A DNA stretch of 64,000 nt from Penelope pileata (taxonomy: Eukaryota > Chordata > Aves > Galliformes > Cracidae): contig WBMW01005472.1 in assembly GCA_013396635.1 (NCBI GenBank), positions 373,858 to 437,857 on the forward strand, written 5' to 3'. Position numbers and translations under genes: made by a program. A model generated the notes under the pieces. That model was given only the letters and a program-made list of their open reading frames with translations. It had not been told where the DNA came from and did no database searches. Shown piece by piece: positions 51,801 to 62,365 of this stretch. Every line of letters begins with the position of its first letter. Positions within the stretch are counted from its first letter, which is position 1.

Positions 51801-54800
51801 ATGTAATGAAAATGAAATCACTAAATATCATACAATGCATTTTACTGGAAAACTAGGAAAGCAATACTATTCATTTATTCTAAGATTTAGAATGATCTTA
51901 ATGAGATCCTTTCTGGGAGAAATCTTTATTCAAAAAAGCATTTGAATAAACTTAGGAAGAGCAACCTGATTTGAAAGAATAATATTCAGTTCTTAGGAGC
52001 TAAATGAGAAGAAATAATGTATATATTGACCTATACAGTAACCTATCAACAGGTTAATTCATTATTTTTATTAATTCATTATTTAATTCATTATTTTTAT
52101 CATGTGAACCAGCACTTTGCAGACAGTAAATAATTCTTGCAGCCTCTCCTGTTTATAAATAGTTATGCTGAGGAAAAGTGAATGAATGTTTTTCCAGAAC
52201 TATTCCTCATCTAAAGAGTGGAAATAAAATAAAATCTCAGGAGCTCTTTCTTTACTTTCAGTCTGCCCTCTGCTCTCTGAATATCTCACAATGCACATGC
52301 AACCAAAGTCAAAGCATTTAGAGAACTGTTGGGGCTGTTGCAGAGAAAAGGAGACGTTTGCCTTCAGGTCAGACACATTAAATTGATTGTGGGACGATTC
52401 CAAGAAGACCACAAGAACTTGAATCATCAGTACAACTTGAGTCACATGCTTTCTTCACAGGAATACCCTGGAAGGCAGGAGAGGCAGAGGGAAAAAAAAA
52501 AAAGGAAACAACTCCTTCACTGGCAGGATGGCATTGTAGCCACTTGGCAGAAGGCAGGATATCACAGTTGTGTGGAAAAGGATACCTCTTGGGTCAAAAA
52601 ATGGGTATCAACGCTTAGTTCTTTTAATCTGCTTTTCTAATAAACAGCTGAATAAAGTTTCTTTGAAAGGAAAATAAAATAAAGCCTCAAATGTGTACAT
52701 TCACGCTTTCTTAGGTTTTTTTTTTTTTTTTTTTTTCCCCAAGATTCATATTTTGTAGGTCACAAAGCCAGGAACCTGGCTGATTAACTTAGAACTATCG
52801 CGTAACTTTTTGGGAGCTAGGGCTAGGTTAGATAAGCAACAATTTAATTGGGAGTGTTCTTTCCATAATCAGTGGAAAGAGGTTACAAAGGATGACTTGT
52901 CATACAAGAGTGCCTGTTTTAGATGTGTCTCAAGATGGAATAAATTGTGCTCTCGAGGTAGTGGTTATTAGTGAGATGCTGAAAGTATAGGCTTTGACCA
53001 GATGCTTAAGTCTAGATAACTAAAAGCTAGATGAAATGAAAAGTTCCCAAAAATGATTTACATATCTGAATATATATGTGACAACCCATGTTCAAAGTCT
53101 GTAATAGTGTTGTACGTAATCACTTTTTTTTTTTTTTAATAGGAGTATCTTTTTTCTTCAGAAGAAATGTAGCAACTTCAGGGCAGAATCTGCTAGATCT
53201 CTTTCCTGCATCCCTCTGCTATAAAATGCATTTTAAACTCACACTGCAGACATGACTACTCAAAATATAAAGCTATTCCCAAAGTTTCACACAATCAGTC
53301 TGAAAAGAGTTTTCTAGGATTATGTACTTTCCAGGAAAGCAGAATAAAATGTGGAATAATAAGAAAGGAGAAGTTTACTTAGTAACATACAATCTTCTTA
53401 AATTCAGTCCTTTTCTCTTTTCCACATTCTTCACACCACAGGCATGGGTGGAAACAGGGCTACAAACAGTACCGTATCAGTATGTTACAAAGAAAATCTG
53501 CCTGGCTTTCTAATTTAGGCATTGTAACTTAAGCTGATAAAAAATATTCTACAGCAATATGCTTAAATATAAAACCAGACTATGAACTGAACAGTGAGGT
53601 CACACGTAAAAGTACTTTTTTTTACTTTGAGTGAAGGTGAGAATGAGACAATGAATACTATTTGGCTGATCAAACAAAACTTAAGACTTTCTATCCAGTG
53701 CTCACATTTCTTATTTTATTTAAGGAAAAGGTAATAAAAGAATATTTCTGAGAAAAATCAGATATTATCTCCTTGATAGGAAGTGCCTTTTAACACAAGA
53801 AAGGTCTGGTATAGCTATAAGGCAACCCAGCTGAAAAGAGAAAAAAAAAAATGTCTTTAGTGTCTTTAAAAACATAACCAGGCTACAGCATTTGTTAGAA
53901 GACAGCACAGAATTAGTAAGAGAGGAAAAGAAGGCAAAAATATTTTAAAAGCTGTAATCTACCTTTTGGTGGTTCTCCCAATCCTTTTTCTTCCATCCCC
54001 ATATGGGGGGATCTTTATTCTTCTGTCTATTTCCTTTCTACAAGCCTGATTTAAAAACCCATTGCAATCTTCTGATCTCAGCATGGTTTGGATCAGACCT
54101 TACTCTAATAGGCATAGACTAATTTGAGCTAGACATTTATATTATCTTCTTCCTGCTGCAGTCATGTGCAAAAGTTATATTTCACTTGTTTGATGGCTTC
54201 AGTTAATGAAGAATAGCCTCTGCTCATTTCAGCTCATTCCCAAATATACCAGCTGGATGGAATATTATGACTGAGCTCTCATTATAAAGATGTCGTAATA
54301 AAGATGACTTACAATTTTTGGAGAAAAAATACTGGACTTCTAGATTCCATTTTATCTCTTCACTGTTCCATGGCTGAAAATGTCAACAAACAAAAACATG
54401 TTCTCATTCTCTAGCAAGAAGTCTCAAAGGATACAGAGCAAACATCTGCAAGATAATTCAATAAACTATACAACATTAACATCTTCCAAATTGCTACTGT
54501 ACAGCCTTTCAAACTCCAGTTTGACATACTTTTACTTGCTGAGAGTTAATCCTCTAATTTTGTGAGAAAAGTTTAAAAACTCAAGCCAAAGAGAGAAAAC
54601 TGAAGGTGATGTGGAAAGCAGAAAGAAAGGAAAATGCAAGATTTAGATCTATATGAACAGGAATTAGAAGCATAAGTGCCTGCTAACACTAACTTTGGGG
54701 GAATTGGGCCCAGATGCTAGGAGCATTCTCACAGCAATTCAGCTTTCTGGAAAATGCTGAACGGGAAAGTAAAAGTTTATGAATGCAATCAATAATAAAA

Positions 54801-57331
54801 TAAGTTCTTCAGTATTGTCTGTGTTTTAGAACCAGTATGGATATCATTCCTGTTAGTAAGTGGATGCAGATAATTAAATCTCTGACTCTTCACAGGTAAC
54901 GAGTAAAACAATACCTACACATGGTTGTAAGAAGTCAAAATAAAAGAAAAACAATACAACTCTGAACATGCTAAAGCACACAGTTGGGCTATAATATTGC
55001 CTACAAATAATTTCCTATGGAATACAAATTGTTTCACCTGTAAAAATAAATAAGTAGAATAATAATGTAAGAGGAACTGATAAAGCGCCTGATAATGTTT
55101 GCTTGATATTAAAAGTGCTTGATGACACTCTAATGGAAGGGTTTCATTGAGTATTTACTGCTAATTGCCGCAACAATTGCTCCTACCAGTAGAACCAGAC
55201 AACTCAAAAATAAATCAAATTCTACTATTTTAAAAAGTCTGATGCATGATTTTACAAAAAAAAAAGTGCTTAGCAATTAGAAAATATATTTTTCTTAAAT
55301 TAACAATACAATTACAATACATTACAAAGAAAATACTCTGTTCTCAAGCTTGTTACAAAGCATCTTAAAAACCCATTTACAGTTCTCCAGCCTTCACAAT
55401 TACATATTAAAAAATCAAAGATGCAGAAAATTATGGACTACTGTGTGCGTATCGTAAGGCAAAATTTAAGAACATTTACTTTGAAATATTAAAGCTGCCC
55501 ATTCTGAAGAGATTTTATTACCCATTAATATGTTATGACAAGAATTATTTCTGATTGTTAAGCCAAAGTATTCGCATGAAGAAAACACATGACATTTAGG
55601 TTAAGCAACTGCTTCCAGTCCCTTCAATTTTGTGCATGCTCACTGTTAGGCTCTGTCCTCAGTGCTCGATAAGTTATCTGTCATCTTACATGCCATGTGC
55701 CAAAGAACTGAAGAGCACTAGCTCTAAATGTATTGACTGAAGCATGGTATGGCAGCACTAACTGATGCTGCTCGAAGGAACCAGTCTGCAGAACACCTGG
55801 TGATCTGCCAGCTACGGAGGTGGACTTCCATGAATTCTTTACGCTTGCCAAGCTTTGAAATACGCGTAATAAATATTCCCAATAAAAAGTGTCATTTCAA
55901 AGTGAAGCTAGTACTTTGCGCCACTAGAGTTATTCAGGATGAATGATGAATATGGGGATGTATTTCCATATTTTGGAGGAAAGTGTCCCTTTTCTTCGTG
56001 TTCGTAAAATTAATTAACCTAGTTAAAAAAAATCTGTTCAGATCAGAAGGAACTTTGCAAGAAAGCAGCAACAGTACATCCTTCAGATTCTTTCACTTTC
56101 CACATGCAGTCAGCTCCTTGATTTTCAGATATGGTTTTATAGCCTTATTTTTTCCCTCGAGCTCCAAGACCTAACACTAAGGGGCACCAGAGAACTGAAC
56201 TGCATCTGTTCAGATCCATCAGGAACCAGCTGCTGCAACAAACACGGTAAGTTATTCACTGTGCTAGGTGGAGAGGGAATGGGGCTTTGGGGGAAACATA
56301 ACAGACAAGACAACAGTTCTGCATGACACATCCTCTGTTACAGAGAACTGCAACTGGAAGAGCAAGGACGCACACATTTCAGGAATGCTGAATGTCTTCT
56401 CATTATGGTTTATCGCAGGGTGTTGAAAAAGAGCTCTCACTGTATTTTTCCAGACAAAAGTTGGGAAATGCATGAAAATATTGCATATTGTGAAAATGGA
56501 TTTTTCAGAGAAGACGAGTATATCTAAAAAATTGTAGCAGATTGGAAGCGTATGTTGTTTGATCCTAGTCAAGTGTAAACAGAGGAGCACAAGCTTACAA
56601 ATTCATTCGTATGTGAAGTTTCAAATGAGGCCTGGATACCAGCACTTATTATTAATTCTAAAAATTCCACTATGGAGATAAAGAACACTTCTAATTTCCC
56701 TGTGGATGGCAAAATTGCCTATTACCATCTCATTTTCCTAATGGGACTACAGGAAAACTATATACATTAAAAAAAAAAAAAATCAAGCCTTTTTGCCAGG
56801 GGAGTGCTCCAAAACTGACTTTCCTCACCTCGTTTGACTGCCAAATAGAGAATAATCATGCCAGTGCCACATATGCAGCACTTTCTGAAAATCTCCTATT
56901 TCCTGGTATCAGAACCTGTTGCCTATTCCAGTTTTTCTTGGTCCCATTTTTCTGTTTCAGTCATGTTTTTCCACTGCGAAATACATAAGCAAACAAGCAA
57001 AATACAGTTAAATAAATGTCACTGCAACTTAGAGAAGTTACATTGTTCTGATTAAAAGCTCGGTCACAGTCATCTCCCAGAATGGAAGGCATCACAAACA
57101 TGCAGCTACACTACGGGGCCCAGTACATCAAATCATTGGAATCAAAGCTCCAAGACCAAAATTAATAATGTACCATTAGCAGATGGTGTGCGCTGATTGA
57201 CTGAGAACTGCAAACTGCATTCTGATTGAGTACTGTACATTTTTTCTTATAATACCAGCTTTTATTTCTGCATCTTTAAATAGTCTATCAAAATAAAATC
57301 CACAGATAACTGCTGCTCAGTGCAGAATTTG
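45803..57331. other. Intergenic, nothing named over about 11.5 kb
   Basis: No host exon, RNA gene or dated repeat is recognised. Immediately right of the LTR (45803-46272) frames stay open on both strands (plus to 46151; minus 45991-46272) with less AT bias than the surroundings; this could be ERV leader or unique flank, and I cannot tell which. A 107-codon plus frame (47802-48125) and a 103-codon plus frame (52329-52640) have no family features. A run of 21 T lies at 52716-52736. Confidence 0.5.
52716..52736. repeat. Poly(T) tract of 21
   Basis: Homopolymer of 21 T followed by CCCC; no associated element recognised. Confidence 0.95.
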
Positions 57332-57565
57332 ACTCATAGATCTTTTAAGGCCAGATGAGACCATTATGATAATGTGCCTTGACCCCCAGTATAACACAGG
57401 GCATAGAACTTCGCTCAGCAATTCCTCCCTCGAGTCTGCGTCTTCTGTTTGAGGTATACCATTTCCTTCTGAAAGACATCCAGCCTTGCTTTATTGCTCA
57501 AAGTGATGGAAATTCCAGCACATTCCTTGCAAAACTTACCCCTTGGTTAATGACAGCTGCAGCCA
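57332..57565 (-). repeat. Ancient turtle/archosaur-type CR1 3' fragment, antisense
   Basis: Plus-strand phrases CATAGATCTTTTAAGGCCAG, then GAGACCATTATGAT, then CAGTATAACACAGGGCATAG, then CTTGCTTTATTGCTCAAAGT match in order the complement of the 3' region of the old CR1 class abundant in turtles and crocodilians. Divergence is high, consistent with insertion before the bird radiation. It lies about 1.2 kb upstream of the predicted NALF promoter. Confidence 0.8.
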
Positions 57566-58609
57566 GAAAAGGTCCAAGCTTTTTCCTCCTCTGATACGGT
57601 TGAAGATATGGTTTTAGATTTAGTCTCACAGAATTAGACAGCCTTCTGCTATCAGAGATGGCATCAGTTTGTAGACCATGGCCATGTTTGTTAAGGAATA
57701 AAGCTTTCTTTAACCAAATGATGGGGAAAGCTGCCCTCTGGGAGTACGGTGTGTACCTTGTCCAAGGGCCTTTACCAGTTCTAAATGGTCCTTTCCCTCC
57801 GGATGAAGAAACCCTTGGGAACGAGGATAGGCATGGCCTCTATGCCTTCCTCCAGCACAATGAAGAAATAAAAACACACGTCTTGGCTGTGCTCTGACCA
57901 CAGGCATACTTGAGATGTCTTGAGAGTAAGACCTTGTAACGCCAGACTAGCAGAGGTCTTCATCTGAGGATGCTCAACCTCTTCTCTTTTCTTGTGAGGG
58001 ATCCAAGTGCATCTGCTGCTGTTCCCTTAAGGTGCATCAGTATGCAAAGACGAAGGCGATTCAAGGAGTGACCAAATGGTATGCTCATTTAAGGAAGAGA
58101 TGCTGCTGCTGGGGTCCAGAAGGTGGTGGGATCTCTGCTGTGTGTCTGAGTGGAGATCACCAGCGATCTGGCTTTCAGCACCGTAGTAAGACAGCTAACT
58201 CCATTCTCTGCCTTTCTATCCATGCAGTGACATCTAAAGGGTGAAACCCAAAGACTGGCAGCACTGATCTAGCTCAGTTGCCAGGGTTTTGCAAAACTTC
58301 TCTTGTGGAAACAGCTTGGCGTTTATGAGTGCTTTGCCTTCCTGCTCACTGACTGAAAGAGAGGCAGTAATTTTCAGGCAATTTTATCATGGGGCCAAAA
58401 CTCACTGGGATCCAGCCCCTGGAGCTTCATGTACCATTTGTGATTGCTGTGACCAGGATAGACAAGGTGACAGCCTTCATCCTGCACGGCCATGGCCATG
58501 GGGCCACTGGGGAAGGAGACCCTCTGGCAGAGAGGGAATGAATGTGGCTTCGAGCAGAGGGGCAGCAGGAAGCAAGTCGAAGGAGTAGCGCTGAGGAGGC
58601 CCTTCAGAG
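57566..58609. other. Upstream flank of the CpG island, nothing recognised
   Basis: GC content rises toward the island. Open frames at 57658-57897 (plus), 58032-58244 (plus) and 58289-58588 (plus) have no recognisable domain and are best read as non-coding upstream sequence. Confidence 0.5.
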
Positions 58610-58689
58610 GGGCCATGTGGTCCCCGGCTCCTCTCCCACCACCTCCTCCTCCTCCTCCTCCTCAGACAGGAGGAGGCAGAGTTGTTGCT

Positions 58690-58795
58690 GCTGCCAATGC
58701 GCCAGGATAGAGAGATCTCGGCGCGGGAGGAGATGACGCAAAAGGCAGAGCTCCCCCCAAAAAAGTGTTTCTCCAGGACGAAGATGGCGGCAACT
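58690..58795 (+). promoter_or_regulatory. Predicted TATA-less core promoter (CCAAT, CRE-like, YY1 motifs)
   Basis: A CCAAT box at 58694-58698 is followed by TGACGCAA (CRE/ATF-like) at 58734-58741 and AAGATGGCGGC at 58781-58791. The last is a textbook YY1 site, usually found just downstream of transcription starts in CpG-island promoters. Order and spacing suggest initiation at roughly 58760-58785. No TATA box is seen. This is inference from motifs only. The YY1 site also contains an ATG that opens a four-codon upstream ORF ending in TAG (58784-58798). Confidence 0.5.
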
Positions 58796-58812
58796 TAGCC
58801 CAGGGGCCCAAG

Positions 58813-58943
58813 ATGCCTGTGGCCATCGGGGGCCCCCAGCCAGGCAGTTCCGCCCCGTGCGCCCGGGGACACCGCGCCCGGCGGCAGCAGCGGCGGCAGC
58901 CGCAGCCCATTGTCACCAGCGGCGGCGGCGGCCCCGGCAGCCT

Positions 58944-58974
<31 letters not shown>

Positions 58975-59028
58975 TTCAGCATCCTCGGCGGCGCTCCGGG
59001 AGCCCTGCGGCAGCGTCTCTCCAGTTAG
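58813..59028 (+). other. Upstream ORF in the leader, 71 codons
   Basis: Starts at an ATG in the context CAAGATGC and ends at TAG 59026-59028. The predicted peptide begins MPVAIGGPQPGSS, has an arginine/glutamine-rich middle and a leucine/phenylalanine-rich stretch (encoded by CTC repeats) near its end. It is not a recognised protein. If transcription starts near 58770 it would lie in the 5' leader and could reduce initiation at the main start. Translation is not shown. Confidence 0.35.
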
Positions 59029-59553
59029 AGCGGAGGGGGGAGAGGAGAAAGCGGAGACGGAGACAGCGGTGCGGCGTCCGCGCCGCGGCTCGGGGCCGAG
59101 GAAGAGGAGCGGCGGCGGCGGCGGGGAGGAAGAGGAGGCGCGGAGCCCTCCCGGAGCCGTCCGTCGGCAGCGGGGGACGCGGCATGCGGCCGTCCGGGGA
59201 CAGCGGGCTTCGCTCGGCAGGGAGATGGGGAGCCGCGCTCTGACCATGCCCGGGTGAGAGGGGAGAGGAGCCGCCGCGCAGCCCCGCCGCCACCGACCGC
59301 CGCCGCCACCATCTCCTCTCCCTCCTCCTCTCTCTGCGTTACCGCTCCGTCTCCTCCGCGGCGCTCCGCGTCGGGCGGAGCGGGGCCGCTTCGCGTGGCG
59401 CGACCGAGGCTGAGCCAGCGGCGAACCCCGGCGCTATCTCAGAGGAAGAGAAGAGAAGAAAGAAGAGGGCGAAAGAGGGAGAGAAGGGGAGAGTGGAAGA
59501 GCGAGCGAGGGGAGGGAAAGCAGCCGAGAAAATCCCCCCAACCTTTTAAGTCA

Positions 59554-59628
59554 ATGCATATTGTGGTGACACCGGCAAAGGAGCCCTCACGGTGGAGTCG
59601 GCCGGGGCTGTGCGTTCCCAAAATATGA
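59554..59628 (+). promoter_or_regulatory. Upstream ORF overlapping the main start as ATGA
   Basis: A 24-codon frame, MHIVVTPAKEPSRWSRPGLC then VPKI, starts at ATG 59554 in context TCAATGC and stops at TGA 59626-59628. The main NALF ATG is 59625-59627, so stop and start share bases in the tetranucleotide ATGA. This geometry is known to allow termination-reinitiation in some mRNAs; whether it does so here is unknown. Two further short upstream ORFs precede it (59184-59243 and 59225-59257). Confidence 0.5.
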
Positions 59629-60113
59629 CCAGGGGCGCTTGGATGTGCAGTCGGCAGTATGACGACGGCTTAAAAATCTGGTTCGCGCCCCGGGAGAACG
59701 AGAAACCCTTCGCGGATTCGGAGAGGGCTCAGAAATGGCGACTGTCCCTGGCATCGCTCTTGTTTTTCACCGTCCTGCTCTCTGATCACTTGTGGTTCTG
59801 CGCCGAGGCCAAATTCACGGGCACCGGAGAGANGAGCCCGACGGCGCCCGGTTGGGACCTGACGGATTTTTACCTTTCGTTTTGTAATTCCTACACACTT
59901 TGGGAGTTGTTCGCCGGGTTGTCCAATCCGGACACTTTGAACTGCAGTCTGGATGTGGTGCTGAGGGGAGGGGGCTCCTGCAGCCAGTGCGTCCAGGCTT
60001 ACCAGCGCTACGACCAGCACGCTCAGGAGAAATACGAAGAGTTTGAGGTTATGCTCCAGAAATACTTACAGTCGGATGAGTACTCGGTGAAGTCGTGTCC
60101 CGAGGATTGTAAG
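59625..60113 (+). CDS. NALF1: NALF1/NALF2 (FAM155) family protein, first coding exon (partial)
   Basis: NALF proteins are ancillary subunits of the NALCN sodium-leak channel and sit over its extracellular face with a cysteine-rich domain. The exon encodes 163 residues starting MTRGAWMCSRQYDDGLKIW; -3 of the ATG is A. Residues 37-60 (KWRLSLASLLFFTVLLSDHL, then WFCA) form the hydrophobic N-terminal segment. Residues 81-163 hold the start of the conserved domain, DFYLSFCNSYTLWELF, cysteines 87, 107, 119, 122, 158 and 162, and a possible N-glycosylation site NCS at 106-108. The exon ends SCPEDCK in phase 0 at AAG|GTAGGA, a good donor. Codon 70 contains an N (59833). The 100-150 residue glutamine-rich and cysteine-containing linker of mammalian NALF1 is absent at just this point. 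Overall closer to NALF1, but several details fit NALF2 better (see findings), so family is near certain and the paralogue is not. Later exons lie beyond the window. Confidence 0.9.
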
Positions 60114-61811
60114 GTAGGAGCCCCTGCTGCCGTGCCGCCTCCCTCCCGCGCGTGCCTCCGTGCCATCCTTCACTCCACGCGTTGCGTTGCGCCGTGGCAC
60201 CGCTCCGTGTCGGGCTGCTCCGGGCTGCGGGGGGGACGTCACAAAACAGGAGCGATCCTCGGGAGTGCGGAGCCGGTGTCCCCCTCCTCGTGAATATGCC
60301 GTCGGCTCCGGCTCGGCCGCCGGCTTGCAGCGGGCCGGGATGCGGCGTGCAGACGGAAACGGAGGCTGCGTGGCAACGAGCGGGGCCCGGGACGGCCGCC
60401 GGGGCCGGTGAGGGGCGCGGAGGGGCTGCGGGTCGGTTCCCGTCGGCTCTGGGCCCCGCGGGCGGCGGAGCGGGACTGGGATCTGCCCGCGGGTGCTCTG
60501 TGTGGTGCTGGGGAGGAGATGGGTGGGTGGGCGCTGGAGGCGCAGCGACCCTCGGCTGGGGAGCGATGGTGGTGACATCTCGGAGGGACGCTGCGGTTGG
60601 CTTTGGTGCTGTCAGTGAGTTCAGAGGTCCCGACAGGTTGTTGGTTTCTGTTGTTGGAGGGCATGGTCCCGCGTGGGCTCTTTGAAGTTGTTGTTTTTTC
60701 TCTACTTTTGCACAAGATTAGTTGGCCTAGTTCTCAAGACAGGAAAAGGGCAGAAAAAAGTGTTGTCTTTGGCACATTAAATATCTGCATGCTGTTTCCG
60801 CTGTTATGTATTTGTGAAGAGCCAGGCCAGGTGAAAGGTTCTTGCCCTGAACTGGACTCACTGAGCTACTGTAGCACCACATTAACCAACCTGAACCAAA
60901 TTCTGCTTTAGCAGTAGAACACAGCAGTGCATCCAAATCCCCCTGCAGAGCAGAAGGCCCAGCTGCATCTCAGTGCTTTGTAACTTCGGTGGGGCCTTCT
61001 GAACTCATTTCGTCGTTACAGCACAACCCCAAAGCATCCCATTCCCCAGTCAGGCAATGTACTTTACACACATCTTTGCCCAAGAGATCAATCCTCAGTG
61101 CCTCCAGAATCTGAAATATCCTGTTATCTCATTGGGGAAAGTGGGAAAGTTACCTTTTCTATTTTTTTTTTCTTTCCTGTTACGCCTGACAAAAGTGAAG
61201 TAGTTTCATGAGTAATTTTGGCTCCACTGTTTCTACAGTCCCATATGTTTTGTGCACTCTGTTATGGTTAATGTAAATGCATTTCCAGAGTGAATAACTG
61301 AGGTAAAAGCACAAATTGGGTAAATAAAAAGCGTGTCAAATATAAATAGATGTCTACTGCTGTGAGGACATCTTTGCCATTTCAGTTACTCCTTAACCTA
61401 GAAATTGACCTACTGCTCTCTGCTGCCAAAGGAATCTACAGACTTAAAGTGGTTTTCTGTTGTATTGCTGCTTAGTTGGACTGAACTTTGCCACCAGGTG
61501 TCAATTTGGTCTACAATATATCACTATATAGAAGGTGAAAATGCACGCAATAACAAATGTACACTATGCTGTTAATTTGCCTTTGAAGTCTGAATAAGGG
61601 GACATGCTTTTTTAGGGATGGGGAAAAGTTGATGAAATAAAACGATTGCGTGAGATACACAAACTAAACAAACATACTGCCAATGGCAGTTCTTCAGCTC
61701 CGAGTGCTAGACTGGTCAGCTGACAGTATTGCACAGTGTTTTGAGAATTTGGCCAACCAGTCTGTGTTAAAAACAAGATATTCCAGACGGAAAATAATAA
61801 TAATAATAAAA

Positions 61812-62010
61812 AATGGATGCGACTTCGTGGCTTGTTATCCTGCGGGAGAAGCTGCCGGGGGGTGCGGGCCGGGAGCGGGGCGCGGAGGCCGCTGTCCGTG
61901 GTGCTGCAAGGCAGCGTCCGCAGCTGGCGGCCCTCGGAGCCGGCCGGGCTGCGAGGGAGCCTCTCCGTTCCACGTGCGCCCCGAGTTGGTCCTTCTGGTG
62001 CCTTTTGACT
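61812..62010. promoter_or_regulatory. Isolated GC-rich islet in intron 1
   Basis: About 200 bp of CG-rich DNA stand out from AT-rich intron, directly after an (AAT)n tract at about 61795-61810. E-box CACGTG occurs at 61971-61976, and another at 62064-62069 just outside. All three frames are open because of the base composition; none of the resulting peptides is recognised. It could be an alternative promoter, an enhancer, or inserted GC-rich sequence. Confidence 0.4.
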
Positions 62011-62225
62011 CATTCTGGTCGCTGATGAAGCTGAGTGTTTAGAGGGTCCAGCGGTCTGATAGCCACGTGCTTTGATGTGCTTGTATGTGATCTGCTCTGA
62101 AGTGCATGCAGATGAAGATAGAAACTTGTGGTGGATGACTTGTGTACAATAGAATGGGCATTGAAATGTTTTGCTGGACTTACTGGTGTTCTACATGTAT
62201 ACACTTATTAAATTCAACCAGGAAA

Positions 62226-62365
<140 letters not shown>

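Larger units (their letters stand above)
58610..60560. promoter_or_regulatory. CpG island covering promoter, leader and first coding exon
   Basis: A sharp change from AT-rich DNA to sequence dense in CG dinucleotides and GC-box-like runs, about 1.9 kb long. It contains CCT/CTC tracts at about 58641-58663 and 58937-58978. Many long overlapping open frames on both strands here result from low stop-codon density in GC-rich DNA. The island surrounds the NALF-family start codon, as expected for a neuronal CpG-island promoter. Confidence 0.9.

Noticed and set aside
58795..59312. Overlapping frames of 95-150 codons on both strands in the CpG island
   Set aside because: Arginine-, proline-, serine- and alanine-rich low-complexity peptides expected from GC-rich DNA with few stops. 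The region is best read as promoter and leader of the NALF-family gene.
59592..59624. Extension of the NALF frame upstream of 59625
   Set aside because: The extension has only a GTG as its start; the family's conserved N-terminus MTRGAWMC begins at the ATG at 59625.
60114..60293. Read-through of the NALF frame past 60113
   Set aside because: Conserved family sequence stops at SCPEDCK exactly at a consensus splice donor; the following residues are unrelated and proline/cysteine-rich from GC-rich intron.
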